Shown here one piece after another: positions 27,142 to 34,313 of a stretch of DNA of 35,832 bases. Location: positions 1-35,832 of the forward strand of contig JAEEIQ010000028.1 of the NCBI GenBank assembly GCA_016281435.1, read 5' to 3'. The position numbers and the translations under genes were made by a program. How positions within the stretch are numbered: the first letter of the stretch is position 1; the number at the start of each line of letters is the position of its first letter. Under the pieces are notes generated by a model, which searched no databases, was not told where the DNA came from, and was given only the letters and a program-made list of their open reading frames with translations. Origin of the DNA: Bacteroidales bacterium (lineage in GTDB: Bacteria; Bacteroidota; Bacteroidia; Bacteroidales; UBA932).

Positions 27142-27149
27142 CAAAAATA
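27142..27149 (-). promoter_or_regulatory. -7 box of deoD
   Basis: TATTTTTG on the minus strand, 16 bases before the ATG. No clear TTG at the -33 position. Confidence 0.5.
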
Positions 27150-27203
27150 CAAATATTTTGTTACATTGCAGACAGTCATTCACCCCCTTGAAACCATTGC
27201 CTC

Positions 27204-27812
27204 ATGAAGAAAAAGAATTGCATCCTGAAGAAGCTGAACGACATCAGCAAGATCCACCAAAGGGCCGCTTTCACCGGAGTGGAACACGGTTTAGCCCTGA
27301 AGAAGAATCCGTTCCTCAAGCTGGCGGAAAGCCGGTACTCCTGCCGCGGCTTCGAAGGCAGGCCAGTCAGCCGGGCCGACATCGACGCCATCCTGGAGGC
27401 AGCCCGACTCGCCCCCACGGCCGTGAACAAGCAGCCCGTCCATGTCTGGGTGCTGCAGTCCGAGGAAGCTCTGGCCGCCCTGAAGGACGTGACGCCTTAC
27501 ACCTTCGACGCGCCCGTCGTCTTCGTCGTGGGCTGCAAGCCCGAGGACGCCTGGGTACGCAAATACGACGGCAAGAACGGCGCCGAGATAGACGCCGCGA
27601 TAGTCGGCACGCACATCATGCTGGAAGCCGCCGACCTCGGCCTCGGCACGACCTGGGTCGGATCCTTCGACCCCGCGAAGATGGCCGAACTCTTCCCCGC
27701 GATGCAGGGCTGGGTCCCCGTCGCCCTCTTCCCCGTCGGCATCCCCGCCGCCGCCCCCTCCGAGCGCCACTCCGTCCGGAAATCCCGCGAAGAATTGGTC
27801 AGCGAACTCTGA
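27204..27812 (+). CDS. Nitroreductase-family flavoprotein
   Basis: 202 residues. From residue 40 it is a nitroreductase: SRYSCRGF (the usual R-S-x-R FMN-phosphate contact), EAARLAPTAVNKQP, and a C-terminal GLGTTWVG loop. These FMN enzymes use NAD(P)H to reduce nitro compounds, quinones or flavins; the true substrate is unknown. The first 40 residues (KKKNCILKKLNDISKIHQRA) are an extension absent from most relatives, but no better ATG occurs before the fold. Divergent from deoD with 78 bases between. Confidence 0.88.
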   Translation: MKKKNCILKKLNDISKIHQRAAFTGVEHGLALKKNPFLKLAESRYSCRGFEGRPVSRADIDAILEAARLAPTAVNKQPVHVWVLQSEEALAALKDVTPYTFDAPVVFVVGCKPEDAWVRKYDGKNGAEIDAAIVGTHIMLEAADLGLGTTWVGSFDPAKMAELFPAMQGWVPVALFPVGIPAAAPSERHSVRKSREELVSEL

Positions 27813-27833
27813 CCCGCCCCTCCTTTTCCTTCG

Positions 27834-27935
27834 CAACGTGAAGGACACCTGCGCGCGAGAGCTCTGTCAGAGAGCCGTCAGGACCAACGTGAAAGACACC
27901 TGCGCGCGAGAGCTCTGTCAGAGAGCCGTCAGGAC
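27834..27935. repeat. 51-bp tandem direct repeat, two copies
   Basis: Two copies (27834-27884, 27885-27935) differ at one base (GAAGGAC/GAAAGAC). Each holds CACCTGCGCGC and a GCTCT...AGAGC hairpin. CACCTGCGCGC recurs at 27970-27980 and inverted at 28017-28027. The 282-base gap between nitroreductase and gph has open frames through it on both strands, but codons read across the repeat look low in information, and I see no gene there. Confidence 0.9.
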
Positions 27936-28079
27936 GAGGTGCCGCGCTCAGGTCGTGACTTTTTGGTGGCACCTGCGCGCCGTAGATGCCCCAGAACGGC
28001 CCCAGGGCGAGGGTAAGCGCGCAGGTGTTTGTCAGGTTGGGGGCCATGCAACCATACAACCACATAACCGGGAAATCGC

Positions 28080-28087
28080 TATCTTTG
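28080..28087 (+). promoter_or_regulatory. -7 box 7 bases before gph
   Basis: TATCTTTG matches TAnnTTTG. The predicted transcription start lies at about the ATG (28095). No TTG at the -33 distance. Confidence 0.45.
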
Positions 28088-28094
28088 CATCGAA

Positions 28095-28751
28095 ATGAAA
28101 AACCGATACAAGATGGTCCTGTTCGACCTTGACGGGACGCTGATAGACACTCTGGAGGACCTTGCCGACGCCGTGAACCATGCGCTGGAACTGCGCGGCT
28201 ACCCTCTGCACGGGCTCGACGAGTACCGCCGCATGGTCGGGCACGGAGTCCGGAACCTCGTGAAGCAGGCGCTTCCGGAGCCGCAGCGGGGCGACGAAAG
28301 CCTTCTCGACGCAGCCCTGGCGGACTTCAAGGACTGGTACACTGCCCATATCGACTGCCATACGCGCCCCTACCCCGGGATGCCTGAACTGGTGCGCGAT
28401 CTTGACGCCGCCGGGGTCAGGATGGCCGTGGCATCGAACAAGTTCCAGGCTGGAACCGAACTGCTGATCAAGGAGTTTTTCCCGGGGATTCCCTTCGCGG
28501 CGATACTTGGAAACCGCGAAGGACATCCGCTGAAACCGGACCCGGAGATAGTCGGGCAGGCGCTGCGTGCAGCCGGGGCGGACCGGAGCGAAGCCGTCCT
28601 GGTCGGGGACTCCGGAACGGACATGCAGACCGCCCGGAACGGCGGCATCGACGCGATCGCCGTCGGCTGGGGATACCGCCCGATGGCCCCGTCGGCGGAC
28701 TACCGCTTCGCCGCCAGCGTCCCGCAGCTCCGCCGGATGCTCATGGAGTGA
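28095..28751 (+). CDS. gph: HAD-family phosphoglycolate phosphatase-like hydrolase
   Basis: 218 residues. HAD motif I DLDGTLIDT (nucleophile and acid/base Asp), motif II ASNK, motif III Lys in HPLKPDP and motif IV GDSGTD are all present, with an alpha-helical cap after motif I. The pattern is that of Gph, which removes 2-phosphoglycolate formed by DNA repair or oxygenation; other small sugar phosphates are possible. The stop is 2 bases from the convergent zinc-ribbon gene. Confidence 0.85.
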   Translation: MKNRYKMVLFDLDGTLIDTLEDLADAVNHALELRGYPLHGLDEYRRMVGHGVRNLVKQALPEPQRGDESLLDAALADFKDWYTAHIDCHTRPYPGMPELVRDLDAAGVRMAVASNKFQAGTELLIKEFFPGIPFAAILGNREGHPLKPDPEIVGQALRAAGADRSEAVLVGDSGTDMQTARNGGIDAIAVGWGYRPMAPSADYRFAASVPQLRRMLME

Positions 28752-28753
28752 TT

Positions 28754-29026
28754 TTACTGCGCCCGCCAGCGCTTCAACTGCGGGAAGAACCGGCGCATCA
28801 TCTGCTTGTACTCCTCCTGCGTCATGGGCTTGGGCATGTTCTTGTTGACCTCGTCCACGAACTGCGCGCAGAAATCGATCATCTCGTCCATCGTGCAGTC
28901 GCGGGTGAACGCGCCGTCCTTGTAGCAATAAATGCAATAATCCTCGCTGCGGCTCCCGTCGGCATTGGTGCCTTTCATCTCATCCGTGAGCGGCATCCCG
29001 CAACTCTGGCAAAACTTCATTTCCAT
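28754..29026 (-). CDS. Zinc-ribbon protein (PF12674-like)
   Basis: 90 residues. N-terminal CxxC (FCQSCGMPL) and a second pair (YCIYCYKDG) form a zinc ribbon; the rest is helical, with TMDEMIDFCAQFVDE. This is the small putative zinc-ribbon family of anaerobes, usually stand-alone and of unknown function. No promoter box is clear. Confidence 0.85.
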   Translation of the reverse strand: MEMKFCQSCGMPLTDEMKGTNADGSRSEDYCIYCYKDGAFTRDCTMDEMIDFCAQFVDEVNKNMPKPMTQEEYKQMMRRFFPQLKRWRAQ

Positions 29027-29062
29027 ACTATAAACTGATTTTCTAATATAAAGACCGGTCCA

Positions 29063-29521
29063 CTATCGCCGTAAATAATGCGTCAGGGGCATGCCTGCGC
29101 GGACGACATGGTCCGTCCTGCCGTCGGGATGGGTTATGTCGACCGTGAAGTCTATCGTGTAGTCCGACGCATGGAACGAAAAGGCGGCAAGGATGGCATC
29201 CCAGGTCGAAACGCCATCGGCAAGGGACACCTGGCCGCTCAGGACATACTCATACGTGCCCTGAAAGAAGGTCACGTCCTCGCAGGTCCCCTGCGCGAAG
29301 CGCTCTCCCCTGCGGTAGACCGTAGCCGTGATCCCGCTCATGGTGCGGGTGTCGGCGGTATTGCCGATGGTGACGGTCACGCTCCCATTCACGGACCTGA
29401 AACTCGTCGGCCGCACGGACGAAATCCTGTACGACCGCACCGAAAACCCGGTGAAATACTGGGCGTTGGCGGCTACCGCGAATGCGACGAGCGCAACGAA
29501 AAATGCAAGCAGGCGTTTCAT
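29063..29521 (-). CDS. Small secreted beta-rich protein, function unknown
   Basis: 152 residues with a signal peptide (about 1-20, ANAQ) followed by a beta-rich domain (alternating strands such as SVTVTIGNT and YTIDFTVDI) that may be Ig-like or LEA14-like. I do not recognise a family. Its 5' leader carries copy A of the 32-bp repeat (29532-29563). Confidence 0.75.
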   Translation of the reverse strand: MKRLLAFFVALVAFAVAANAQYFTGFSVRSYRISSVRPTSFRSVNGSVTVTIGNTADTRTMSGITATVYRRGERFAQGTCEDVTFFQGTYEYVLSGQVSLADGVSTWDAILAAFSFHASDYTIDFTVDITHPDGRTDHVVRAGMPLTHYLRR

Positions 29522-29531
29522 ATTATTCCTA

Positions 29532-29563
29532 ATTCTCTTTTATTCTTTGTCCGATGTCAAATA
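29532..29563 (-). repeat. 32-bp accessory repeat, copy A
   Basis: First of three ungapped copies (29532-29563, 31488-31519, 34455-34486), all in the same orientation. It differs from copy C at 3 of 32 positions. Likeness to copy B goes on for about 25 bases to the right (to CGAATT). A TATATTTG -7 box on the minus strand overlaps its right end (29558-29565) and could serve the small secreted gene. Confidence 0.85.
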
Positions 29564-29639
29564 TATAAAATATCTCGAATTCGTGAGAAAACTTGCCGAT
29601 AAACGCTATTTGTACTGATACCGTCGATAATGGACATAA

Positions 29640-31160
29640 TCACGCAATCAGCGAGATAATAAAGCGTACAAACGGCTCGATATCCTCCTCAACGCTTGCC
29701 TTTTCCAGACTGGCCATATATTCATCACGACGCTCCACCGGAACGACAATCCAGGGATAACCACCCGTCACCAATTGGCTGTTCATTGTGAAGCGAGCCG
29801 TACGTCCGTTGCCGTCCATATACGGATGGATGTAAACAAAGAAGAAATGTCCCAGGACTGCTCGGACAAAAGCATCCGGATCTTCCTGCATCAGGGTCGA
29901 CAGTGCTGTCATAGCATCCAGTACCGCATCCGGATTGAGCGGCACGTGCATCGAATTCCGTATATACACCTGATGCGTACGATATCCCACGAGGTCAGAA
30001 GCCTTGATGATGCCGGCACGGATGCAGGGCTCAAACAACTGGAAGTGCCAACTTTGATGACTCTTGACATACATCTGGGCCGGATCCTGTCCAGCAAGAG
30101 CATCTGCTACAGACTGTTTCATTAGTTGGTAGGCCTGGTAGTAACCGCGAGCCGCCAAGGCATTCTTGCGTTCCTTGTCCGCATCATCATTCTTGGGGTT
30201 CCAGTTACCGCTTCTTACCTTCTCCAGCAGGCCTTCCGTAATCTTGTAGCCCTCGATAGACAAGGAGTTGTAACTATCTTTTATATAGGTCGCATCCATC
30301 ATGGATAGAATGCTCTCCGCGTTTTGAGCCACAGGATGAATCCCAGCGACATCTATCGCCGACATCACTTTCGGACGCATCTTCATCCACATCAGTCGAA
30401 GACGGGAAGCATATGGTGATGGCTCAAAGTGTTCCAGGCGAACGTTTTCCTCGAACGGATTCTCCTCCCTGACCTGATATCCAACCTGTTTCATCATCGA
30501 TAGTAGCTGATCCGCCATTTCATCTCGGCCGATAGAGCGAAGGGCTCCGGCTACACGACCAGCCCGGGAGGTATATCCACCATCAATAGCGGCTGTGACA
30601 ACAGGAGTAACGTCTCGTAAAGACGCCAAACAGGTCCACGCTTCCAGCGCATTACGACGATAGTAGTCTGGACCTGACATCAATAGCGCATAGGCCAGCG
30701 GGTATAGGTGAACGCCATATTGGGATTCAACCTCAACAGACGGAGGAAGAGAAGCCTTAATATCTAGGAGCGACGTGCCGAACGGCAACTGTATGATATT
30801 GTTGGCTGCGGCATCACTACGAACAATCAGTTGTTGAGGCACAACGCTTTTACCGCTGTAGAAATATAGCGACAGTTCCGGAGACAGGCACCACTTATCA
30901 CCGAACTTACTGTTAAGATAGGCAACGATAAAATACCAATACGACACATACCACACAGTAGAATCTCCCTCGCTCCCAGGATAGCAAGGGATATACCACC
31001 CCTTGATGACCATCTTGAGATAGCCACTATCTACCAGCCGCTCCGTATGGGAGCGACCCAGAGTATCTGCGCCATGGATAACCAGATTCTCACCGTGTTT
31101 ATCCTGGTATTCTTTGAGAACGGCCAGTGACTCTGCCTGCTTCTCCTGAATGGTTGCCAT
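29640..31160 (-). CDS. Fic enzyme with an AbiEi-like DNA-binding N-terminus
   Basis: 506 residues. Residues 24-58 resemble the winged-helix start of AbiEi-type antitoxin/regulators (HTERLVDSGYLKMVIKGWYIP); the likeness continues to about 235 with a second, Arg-rich segment. Residues 290-500 are a Fic domain: HPYMDGNGRTAR (445-456) is a complete active-site motif, so AMP transfer or a related activity is expected, and SLSIEG (299-304) fits the inhibitory [S/T]xxxE[G/N] helix. The enzyme would thus be self-inhibited and possibly self-regulating through its operator array. Typical Fic proteins lack the first 280 residues. Codon use and base content differ from the core genes. Confidence 0.88.
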   Translation of the reverse strand: MATIQEKQAESLAVLKEYQDKHGENLVIHGADTLGRSHTERLVDSGYLKMVIKGWYIPCYPGSEGDSTVWYVSYWYFIVAYLNSKFGDKWCLSPELSLYFYSGKSVVPQQLIVRSDAAANNIIQLPFGTSLLDIKASLPPSVEVESQYGVHLYPLAYALLMSGPDYYRRNALEAWTCLASLRDVTPVVTAAIDGGYTSRAGRVAGALRSIGRDEMADQLLSMMKQVGYQVREENPFEENVRLEHFEPSPYASRLRLMWMKMRPKVMSAIDVAGIHPVAQNAESILSMMDATYIKDSYNSLSIEGYKITEGLLEKVRSGNWNPKNDDADKERKNALAARGYYQAYQLMKQSVADALAGQDPAQMYVKSHQSWHFQLFEPCIRAGIIKASDLVGYRTHQVYIRNSMHVPLNPDAVLDAMTALSTLMQEDPDAFVRAVLGHFFFVYIHPYMDGNGRTARFTMNSQLVTGGYPWIVVPVERRDEYMASLEKASVEEDIEPFVRFIISLIA

Positions 31161-31184
31161 ACTAGTCTAATTTAGTTAATTAGC

Positions 31185-31247
31185 ATTAGTTTATTTTGCA
31201 GAATAGTATTAGTTTATTTTGCAGTGCAACATTAGTTTACGATGCAA
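31185..31247. repeat. Operator-like array of three 17-bp repeats, period 23
   Basis: ATTAGTTTATTTTGCAG at 31185-31201 and 31208-31224, and ATTAGTTTACGATGCAA at 31231-31247, spaced exactly 23 bases. A fourth, ATTAGTTTATTTTGTCA, lies at 31350-31366 upstream of the promoter. The third copy overlaps the Fic gene's -7 box and the others fill its leader, as expected for a repressor's sites, probably the Fic protein's own N-terminus (inference). Confidence 0.85.
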
Positions 31248-31275
31248 AGATACAACAAAATAACTAACCGCCAAA
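31245..31275 (-). promoter_or_regulatory. Promoter of the Fic gene
   Basis: TTTG (31272-31275), 19 bases, TATCTTTG (31245-31252) on the minus strand: a near-perfect Bacteroidota promoter. Start near 31238, so the leader is about 78 bases and contains two of the repeats. Confidence 0.8.
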
Positions 31276-31396
31276 CAAATACACATATATCTCAGTAAAA
31301 AAACACTTACCACGAAAAGGTAACAAACATCGCAAAAAACGTCAAATTCATTAGTTTATTTTGTCATAGCCGGAGGTTTTGTTATGCCCGGATACG

Positions 31397-31423
31397 AAAA
31401 AGGCATCCCGAAGGACGCCCTTT
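31397..31423 (-). terminator. Terminator with UUCG loop
   Basis: GGCGTCC-TTCG-GGATGCC followed by TTTTT on the minus strand. It lies 4-5 bases after a TGA (31428-31430) that closes an open frame ending in KPIEVELLFKTV, which has no recognisable start, so it probably marks the end of a gene whose 5' part is gone. The rest of 31161-31577 holds the Fic promoter, the repeats and copy B; I see no intact gene. Confidence 0.75.
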
Positions 31424-31487
31424 CAACTCAGACAGTCTTGAATAACAGTTCCACCTCGATGGGTTTCTCAACCTTATTCTTTCTATT

Positions 31488-31519
31488 ATTCTTTTTTATT
31501 CTTCGTTCGATGGCAAATA
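31488..31519 (-). repeat. 32-bp accessory repeat, copy B
   Basis: Second copy, 3 mismatches to copy C. It stands between the Fic module and the cupin/HigBA module, just upstream of the orphan gene tail. See copy A. Confidence 0.85.
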
Positions 31520-31577
31520 AAAGAAGAATATTCGAATTAACAGAATTAACGCAAGCCTCCGATTAAAGACAACTTGT

Positions 31578-31976
31578 TTATTTGATTTTCATCACATCCC
31601 CCTCCCCCAACGGCTCATACGGCCCGTCCTTGCACTCCAGGATTACCGTGCCGCTTTCCAGGACCTCAACGCCATGCCACTGGCCGATGGGGATGCAAAG
31701 CGCCACGCACTCGCCGCCAGGCTGAAGGTCGATAACCTCCGTCACCTCGCCCGCCTCGTTGTAAAACACCTCGCGCAGGTGCCCGCGCAGGCACACCACC
31801 GTCTCGGAGGATTTCATGTGTCGATGGATGGGTAGCGACGTCCCCGGCTCGATGGCATTCAGCATCCGCTGGGAGCCGTCCTCCGGGGAATTCCGCAGGT
31901 CCAAGTTCATCCGAAGCCGCGGCGAGGCCTGAGCCCGGGCGGTCAAATTATCCAGAATAGCTTGTGTAATCTTCAT
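31578..31976 (-). CDS. WbuC-type cupin metalloprotein
   Basis: 132 residues forming one cupin barrel: HRHMKSSETVVCLRG carries the His/Glu metal ligands of motif 1, and PIGQWHGVEVLE the His of motif 2. WbuC proteins are encoded in O-antigen and other surface-polysaccharide clusters; their reaction is not established. Together with the DegT stump it suggests this region was once such a cluster. The small membrane-protein gene lies 4 bases upstream. Confidence 0.85.
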   Translation of the reverse strand: MKITQAILDNLTARAQASPRLRMNLDLRNSPEDGSQRMLNAIEPGTSLPIHRHMKSSETVVCLRGHLREVFYNEAGEVTEVIDLQPGGECVALCIPIGQWHGVEVLESGTVILECKDGPYEPLGEGDVMKIK

Positions 31977-31980
31977 AGTT

Positions 31981-32181
31981 CTACTTCTTCAGCCCCGCCA
32001 GATACTCCTCATGCAAATGATAATACTTCTTCATGAACACCACATACGCCCCCGCCAGCACCAGCGCCACCACAATCAGATAGATCCAGTGCGCCAGCAC
32101 CGCATTCGGCACCAGGTACACCATCACCAGCGAAATCACCAGCTGCCGGCCCATCGCCAAAATCTGCACCACCAGCCGCAC
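31981..32181 (-). CDS. Small membrane protein, probably the 3' end of a larger gene
   Basis: 66 residues from a GTG at 32181, with two membrane segments and a charged tail (MKKYYHLHEEYLAGLKK). The frame stays open about ten codons further upstream (FPVKDS...) without an ATG, then stops next to the higBA control region. This and the position before wbuC suggest the C-terminus of a polysaccharide transporter or flippase cut by insertion or deletion. It could also be an intact short protein. Confidence 0.5.
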   Translation of the reverse strand: MRLVVQILAMGRQLVISLVMVYLVPNAVLAHWIYLIVVALVLAGAYVVFMKKYYHLHEEYLAGLKK

Positions 32182-32210
32182 GCTGTCCTTTACAGGAAAA
32201 TGGTGAAATA

Positions 32211-32243
32211 ATTATCATTTTTGATAATTTTGCATTATATTTG
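32211..32243 (+). promoter_or_regulatory. higBA promoter and operator
   Basis: TATATTTG (32236-32243) ends 5 bases before the higB ATG. Upstream, ATTATCA (32211-32217) and TGATAAT (32222-32228) form a perfect 7-bp dyad around TTTT at the -33 region, a likely HigA operator. No normal -33 TTG is seen. Confidence 0.6.
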
Positions 32244-32248
32244 CAGAC

Positions 32249-32587
32249 ATGGAAGAGAAAACATTGGTCATCGAGTATGAAGATGCTGAACTCGAGGCCC
32301 TCATTATAAAACACAAATGCAACGACAAGCGTTACCGCAAGCTAAAAGGGAACGCTTCCTTCTGGCGGGATTTGGATAAGGTTATGGATCTGCTCCGTAT
32401 CGCCCATAACACATCTGAACTCGTTTACTTCAAATCCTTGCACTACGAAAAGCTCAAGTACGACCGGAGCGGACAAAGCAGTGTGAGAATCGGTTACAAC
32501 ACTAAATACAGATTGATCTTCGAAGAATTCGATGGCGGAATTCGGATCAAGTTAATTGAAATTAATGAACATTATGGCGACAAATGA
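32249..32587 (+). CDS. higB: HigB-like toxin of the RelE superfamily
   Basis: 112 residues. The C-terminal part, with VRIGYNTKYRLIFEE and IEINEHYGDK, is that of HigB/RelE-type mRNA interferases, which cut mRNA on the ribosome. The central KLKG...FYW-like and LHYEKLK segments also fit. The toxin gene comes first, as usual for hig modules, and its last 14 bases overlap higA. Confidence 0.88.
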   Translation: MEEKTLVIEYEDAELEALIIKHKCNDKRYRKLKGNASFWRDLDKVMDLLRIAHNTSELVYFKSLHYEKLKYDRSGQSSVRIGYNTKYRLIFEEFDGGIRIKLIEINEHYGDK

Positions 32588-33692
32588 AACACACTCCACC
32601 CCTTTCAGGGCCGTTCATCCCGCCGAAATCATCAAAGATGAATTCAAGGCACGGGGAATGACCCAGAAGGAGCTTGCCGAGCGGATGGGAATGCAACCGT
32701 CCAACCTGTCCCGGCTGCTGAAGGGAGAGAACATCACAGCATCCATCGCCCAAAAATTGGAAGAAGCATTAGAAATCCCCGCCGATTTCTGGATGCGACT
32801 GCAAACGCAATATGACAAAGATGTAAAGTCTATTGCCGTTCGTGATGAGAAAGAGAAAGCAGCCATCAATGCTGAGAGTATGCTTTCCAGCATTTTGAAT
32901 CTCAGCGAACTTTACAAGCGCTTAAAGATAAGCGCCACTTTGTACATTCAAGAAAAGCTTGAGATTCTGAAACAGAACCTTGGTTTTGAGCCCCTTGACA
33001 TTAGAAGCCAGGGATTCGCACAGCAACGGAGCATCAGCTTTAAGAAGAGTGACAAATATGAGATAGACGAGAAGAACCAGACTACCTGGCTGACTCTTGC
33101 CTATATTGCATCTCGTGACAATAAGCCCAATGGTCGATTCACAGATGGCAATGCCAAGTTTGCTGCACAAGCCATTGCGCAAAGAGCACACGAAGGAGGA
33201 CTGAAAGAAGCTGAAATCAAACAACTTCTAAATCAGTACTGCATTGCTTATTCTGTTGTTCCCAAATTAGAGAAAACGCCCATTGATGCGGCGTCTATGG
33301 ATATGGGTGATTACCCCGCCATCATCACCACCCATCGGTACAACGATATGAGCAGACTCATTTTCAATGTGCTACATGAACTGGGGCACATTGAAAAGCA
33401 TATGTATGGAGAAGAAAAAGAAGTCTTTGTTTCCGGAGAGCCCTATTCTACCGACTCACCCAAAGAACGTGAAGCTAATGAATTTGCCCAGAGTATGCTT
33501 ATCAGCCAAAAGCTTTGGGATTCAATGATGAATAGCGGTCCCGTGAATGGTCTTCGTTTTGGGAACATTGTAACAAAGCTAAGAGATCTTTCAAAAGAAC
33601 ACAATCTGGATTTCAACATTGTAGTATGGCGCTGGAAATATGAAAGCCATATCTACAAACTCAAGGGAGCACGACCGATTCCCATCCAGTAG
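32574..33692 (+). CDS. higA: HigA antitoxin fused to an ImmA/IrrE-type zinc peptidase
   Basis: 372 residues. Residues 12-75 are a HigA/VapI helix-turn-helix (HPAEIIKDEF, TQKELAERMG, SNLSRLLKGE). From about 165 it resembles an ImmA/IrrE peptidase: HELGH (268-272) and EREANEFAQ (298-306) give the HExxH plus Glu zinc set. Most HigA proteins stop near 100 residues, so the peptidase could degrade the antitoxin or a partner on a signal, as ImmA does for ImmR; this is inference. Start choice: ATG at 32574, keeping the usual HigA opening; an ATG at 32565 is possible. Confidence 0.88.
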   Translation: MATNETHSTPFRAVHPAEIIKDEFKARGMTQKELAERMGMQPSNLSRLLKGENITASIAQKLEEALEIPADFWMRLQTQYDKDVKSIAVRDEKEKAAINAESMLSSILNLSELYKRLKISATLYIQEKLEILKQNLGFEPLDIRSQGFAQQRSISFKKSDKYEIDEKNQTTWLTLAYIASRDNKPNGRFTDGNAKFAAQAIAQRAHEGGLKEAEIKQLLNQYCIAYSVVPKLEKTPIDAASMDMGDYPAIITTHRYNDMSRLIFNVLHELGHIEKHMYGEEKEVFVSGEPYSTDSPKEREANEFAQSMLISQKLWDSMMNSGPVNGLRFGNIVTKLRDLSKEHNLDFNIVVWRWKYESHIYKLKGARPIPIQ

Positions 33693-33698
33693 ACACGA

Positions 33699-33734
33699 TT
33701 CGGGCCAGCACCTCGTTGAGGTTGCTGGCCCGAA
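33699..33734. terminator. Long hairpin after higBA
   Basis: TTCGGGCCAGC (33699-33709) pairs with GCTGGCCCGAA (33724-33734), and ACCTC with GAGGT inside: 16 pairs with one bulge and a 3-base loop. It starts 7 bases after the higA stop. There is no T-run, so termination would be unusual; it may be an mRNA 3' stabiliser. Confidence 0.5.
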
Positions 33735-33751
33735 CAGTTCATAACAAGAAT

Positions 33752-33868
33752 ATGAGATTCCCGGTGATTGCAGACCCTACTCCAGACACACTGGATGGAA
33801 CGCTACCTTGGTTGTTGGTAGTGAAAGAACACTTCTCCACCCGGATCTTTCGAGAGCCATCCTCTTAA
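33752..33868 (+). CDS. Possible 38-residue ORF
   Basis: ATG to TAA, MRFPVIADPTPDTLDGTLPW followed by 18 more residues. No family, promoter or start signal is evident. It is the only open frame of note in the 33693-33953 gap. Probably a remnant. Confidence 0.15.
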   Translation: MRFPVIADPTPDTLDGTLPWLLVVKEHFSTRIFREPSS

Positions 33869-33953
33869 TCCCGGTAATTTATTATCAGTATTAGTCATAA
33901 TCTCAATGATTTTAAATGAGGATTTCAGAGATAAAGATGTCCTTCATACCGGG

Positions 33954-34313
33954 TTAACGAGTGTCAAACTCCTGGATAAGACGATAGATGCGGTCCTTCT
34001 TCCACTGGGAGGAACGATGCTGCCGCGAGATGGCGGCCAGACGCCAGAGGAAACGGCGGTCCGAGACTACTTGTCCGTTCGAATGATCAAACAGGGATCC
34101 GAGATAAACCACATCCTTGGACCGGACACCCAGCAGTTTCTCATCAAACGCCCCGGGCGTGCCGAAGAAATCTGCCGACACCGCATCGAACGGAAACACA
34201 TGATACTCATCCAGCACGGTATACGTATCCACCCGGCCGTTCCAAGTCCCGCCGATAATCTCCGTATCTGGAGACACCCGGGAAAGCTTCTCTATAAGTT
34301 CACCTGCTTTCAT
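33954..34313 (-). CDS. Hypothetical protein of 119 residues
   Basis: The first 80 residues look like a real folded domain (MKAGELIEKLSRVSPDTEII...); the opening recalls small phage and plasmid proteins with a KELIEKL-xxxDPDxEV start, which is only a likeness. The last 40 residues are basic and look less regular. The start ATG overlaps the stop of a 19-codon frame (ATGA). Function unknown. Confidence 0.5.
   Translation of the reverse strand: MKAGELIEKLSRVSPDTEIIGGTWNGRVDTYTVLDEYHVFPFDAVSADFFGTPGAFDEKLLGVRSKDVVYLGSLFDHSNGQVVSDRRFLWRLAAISRQHRSSQWKKDRIYRLIQEFDTR

Noticed and set aside
27799..28098. ORFs of 86-88 codons on both strands over the 51-bp repeat
   Set aside because: Both arise because the repeat is a multiple of three and GC-rich; neither has a start signal, and the plus one begins with GTG inside the repeat.
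31184..31248. Plasmid replication iterons
   Set aside because: The 23-bp period recalls iterons, but no replication protein is near and the repeats sit on a promoter directly upstream of the Fic gene.
31384..31566. A 60-codon rightward ORF
   Set aside because: It runs across a terminator hairpin, an orphan gene tail on the other strand and repeat copy B; the peptide has no recognisable features.
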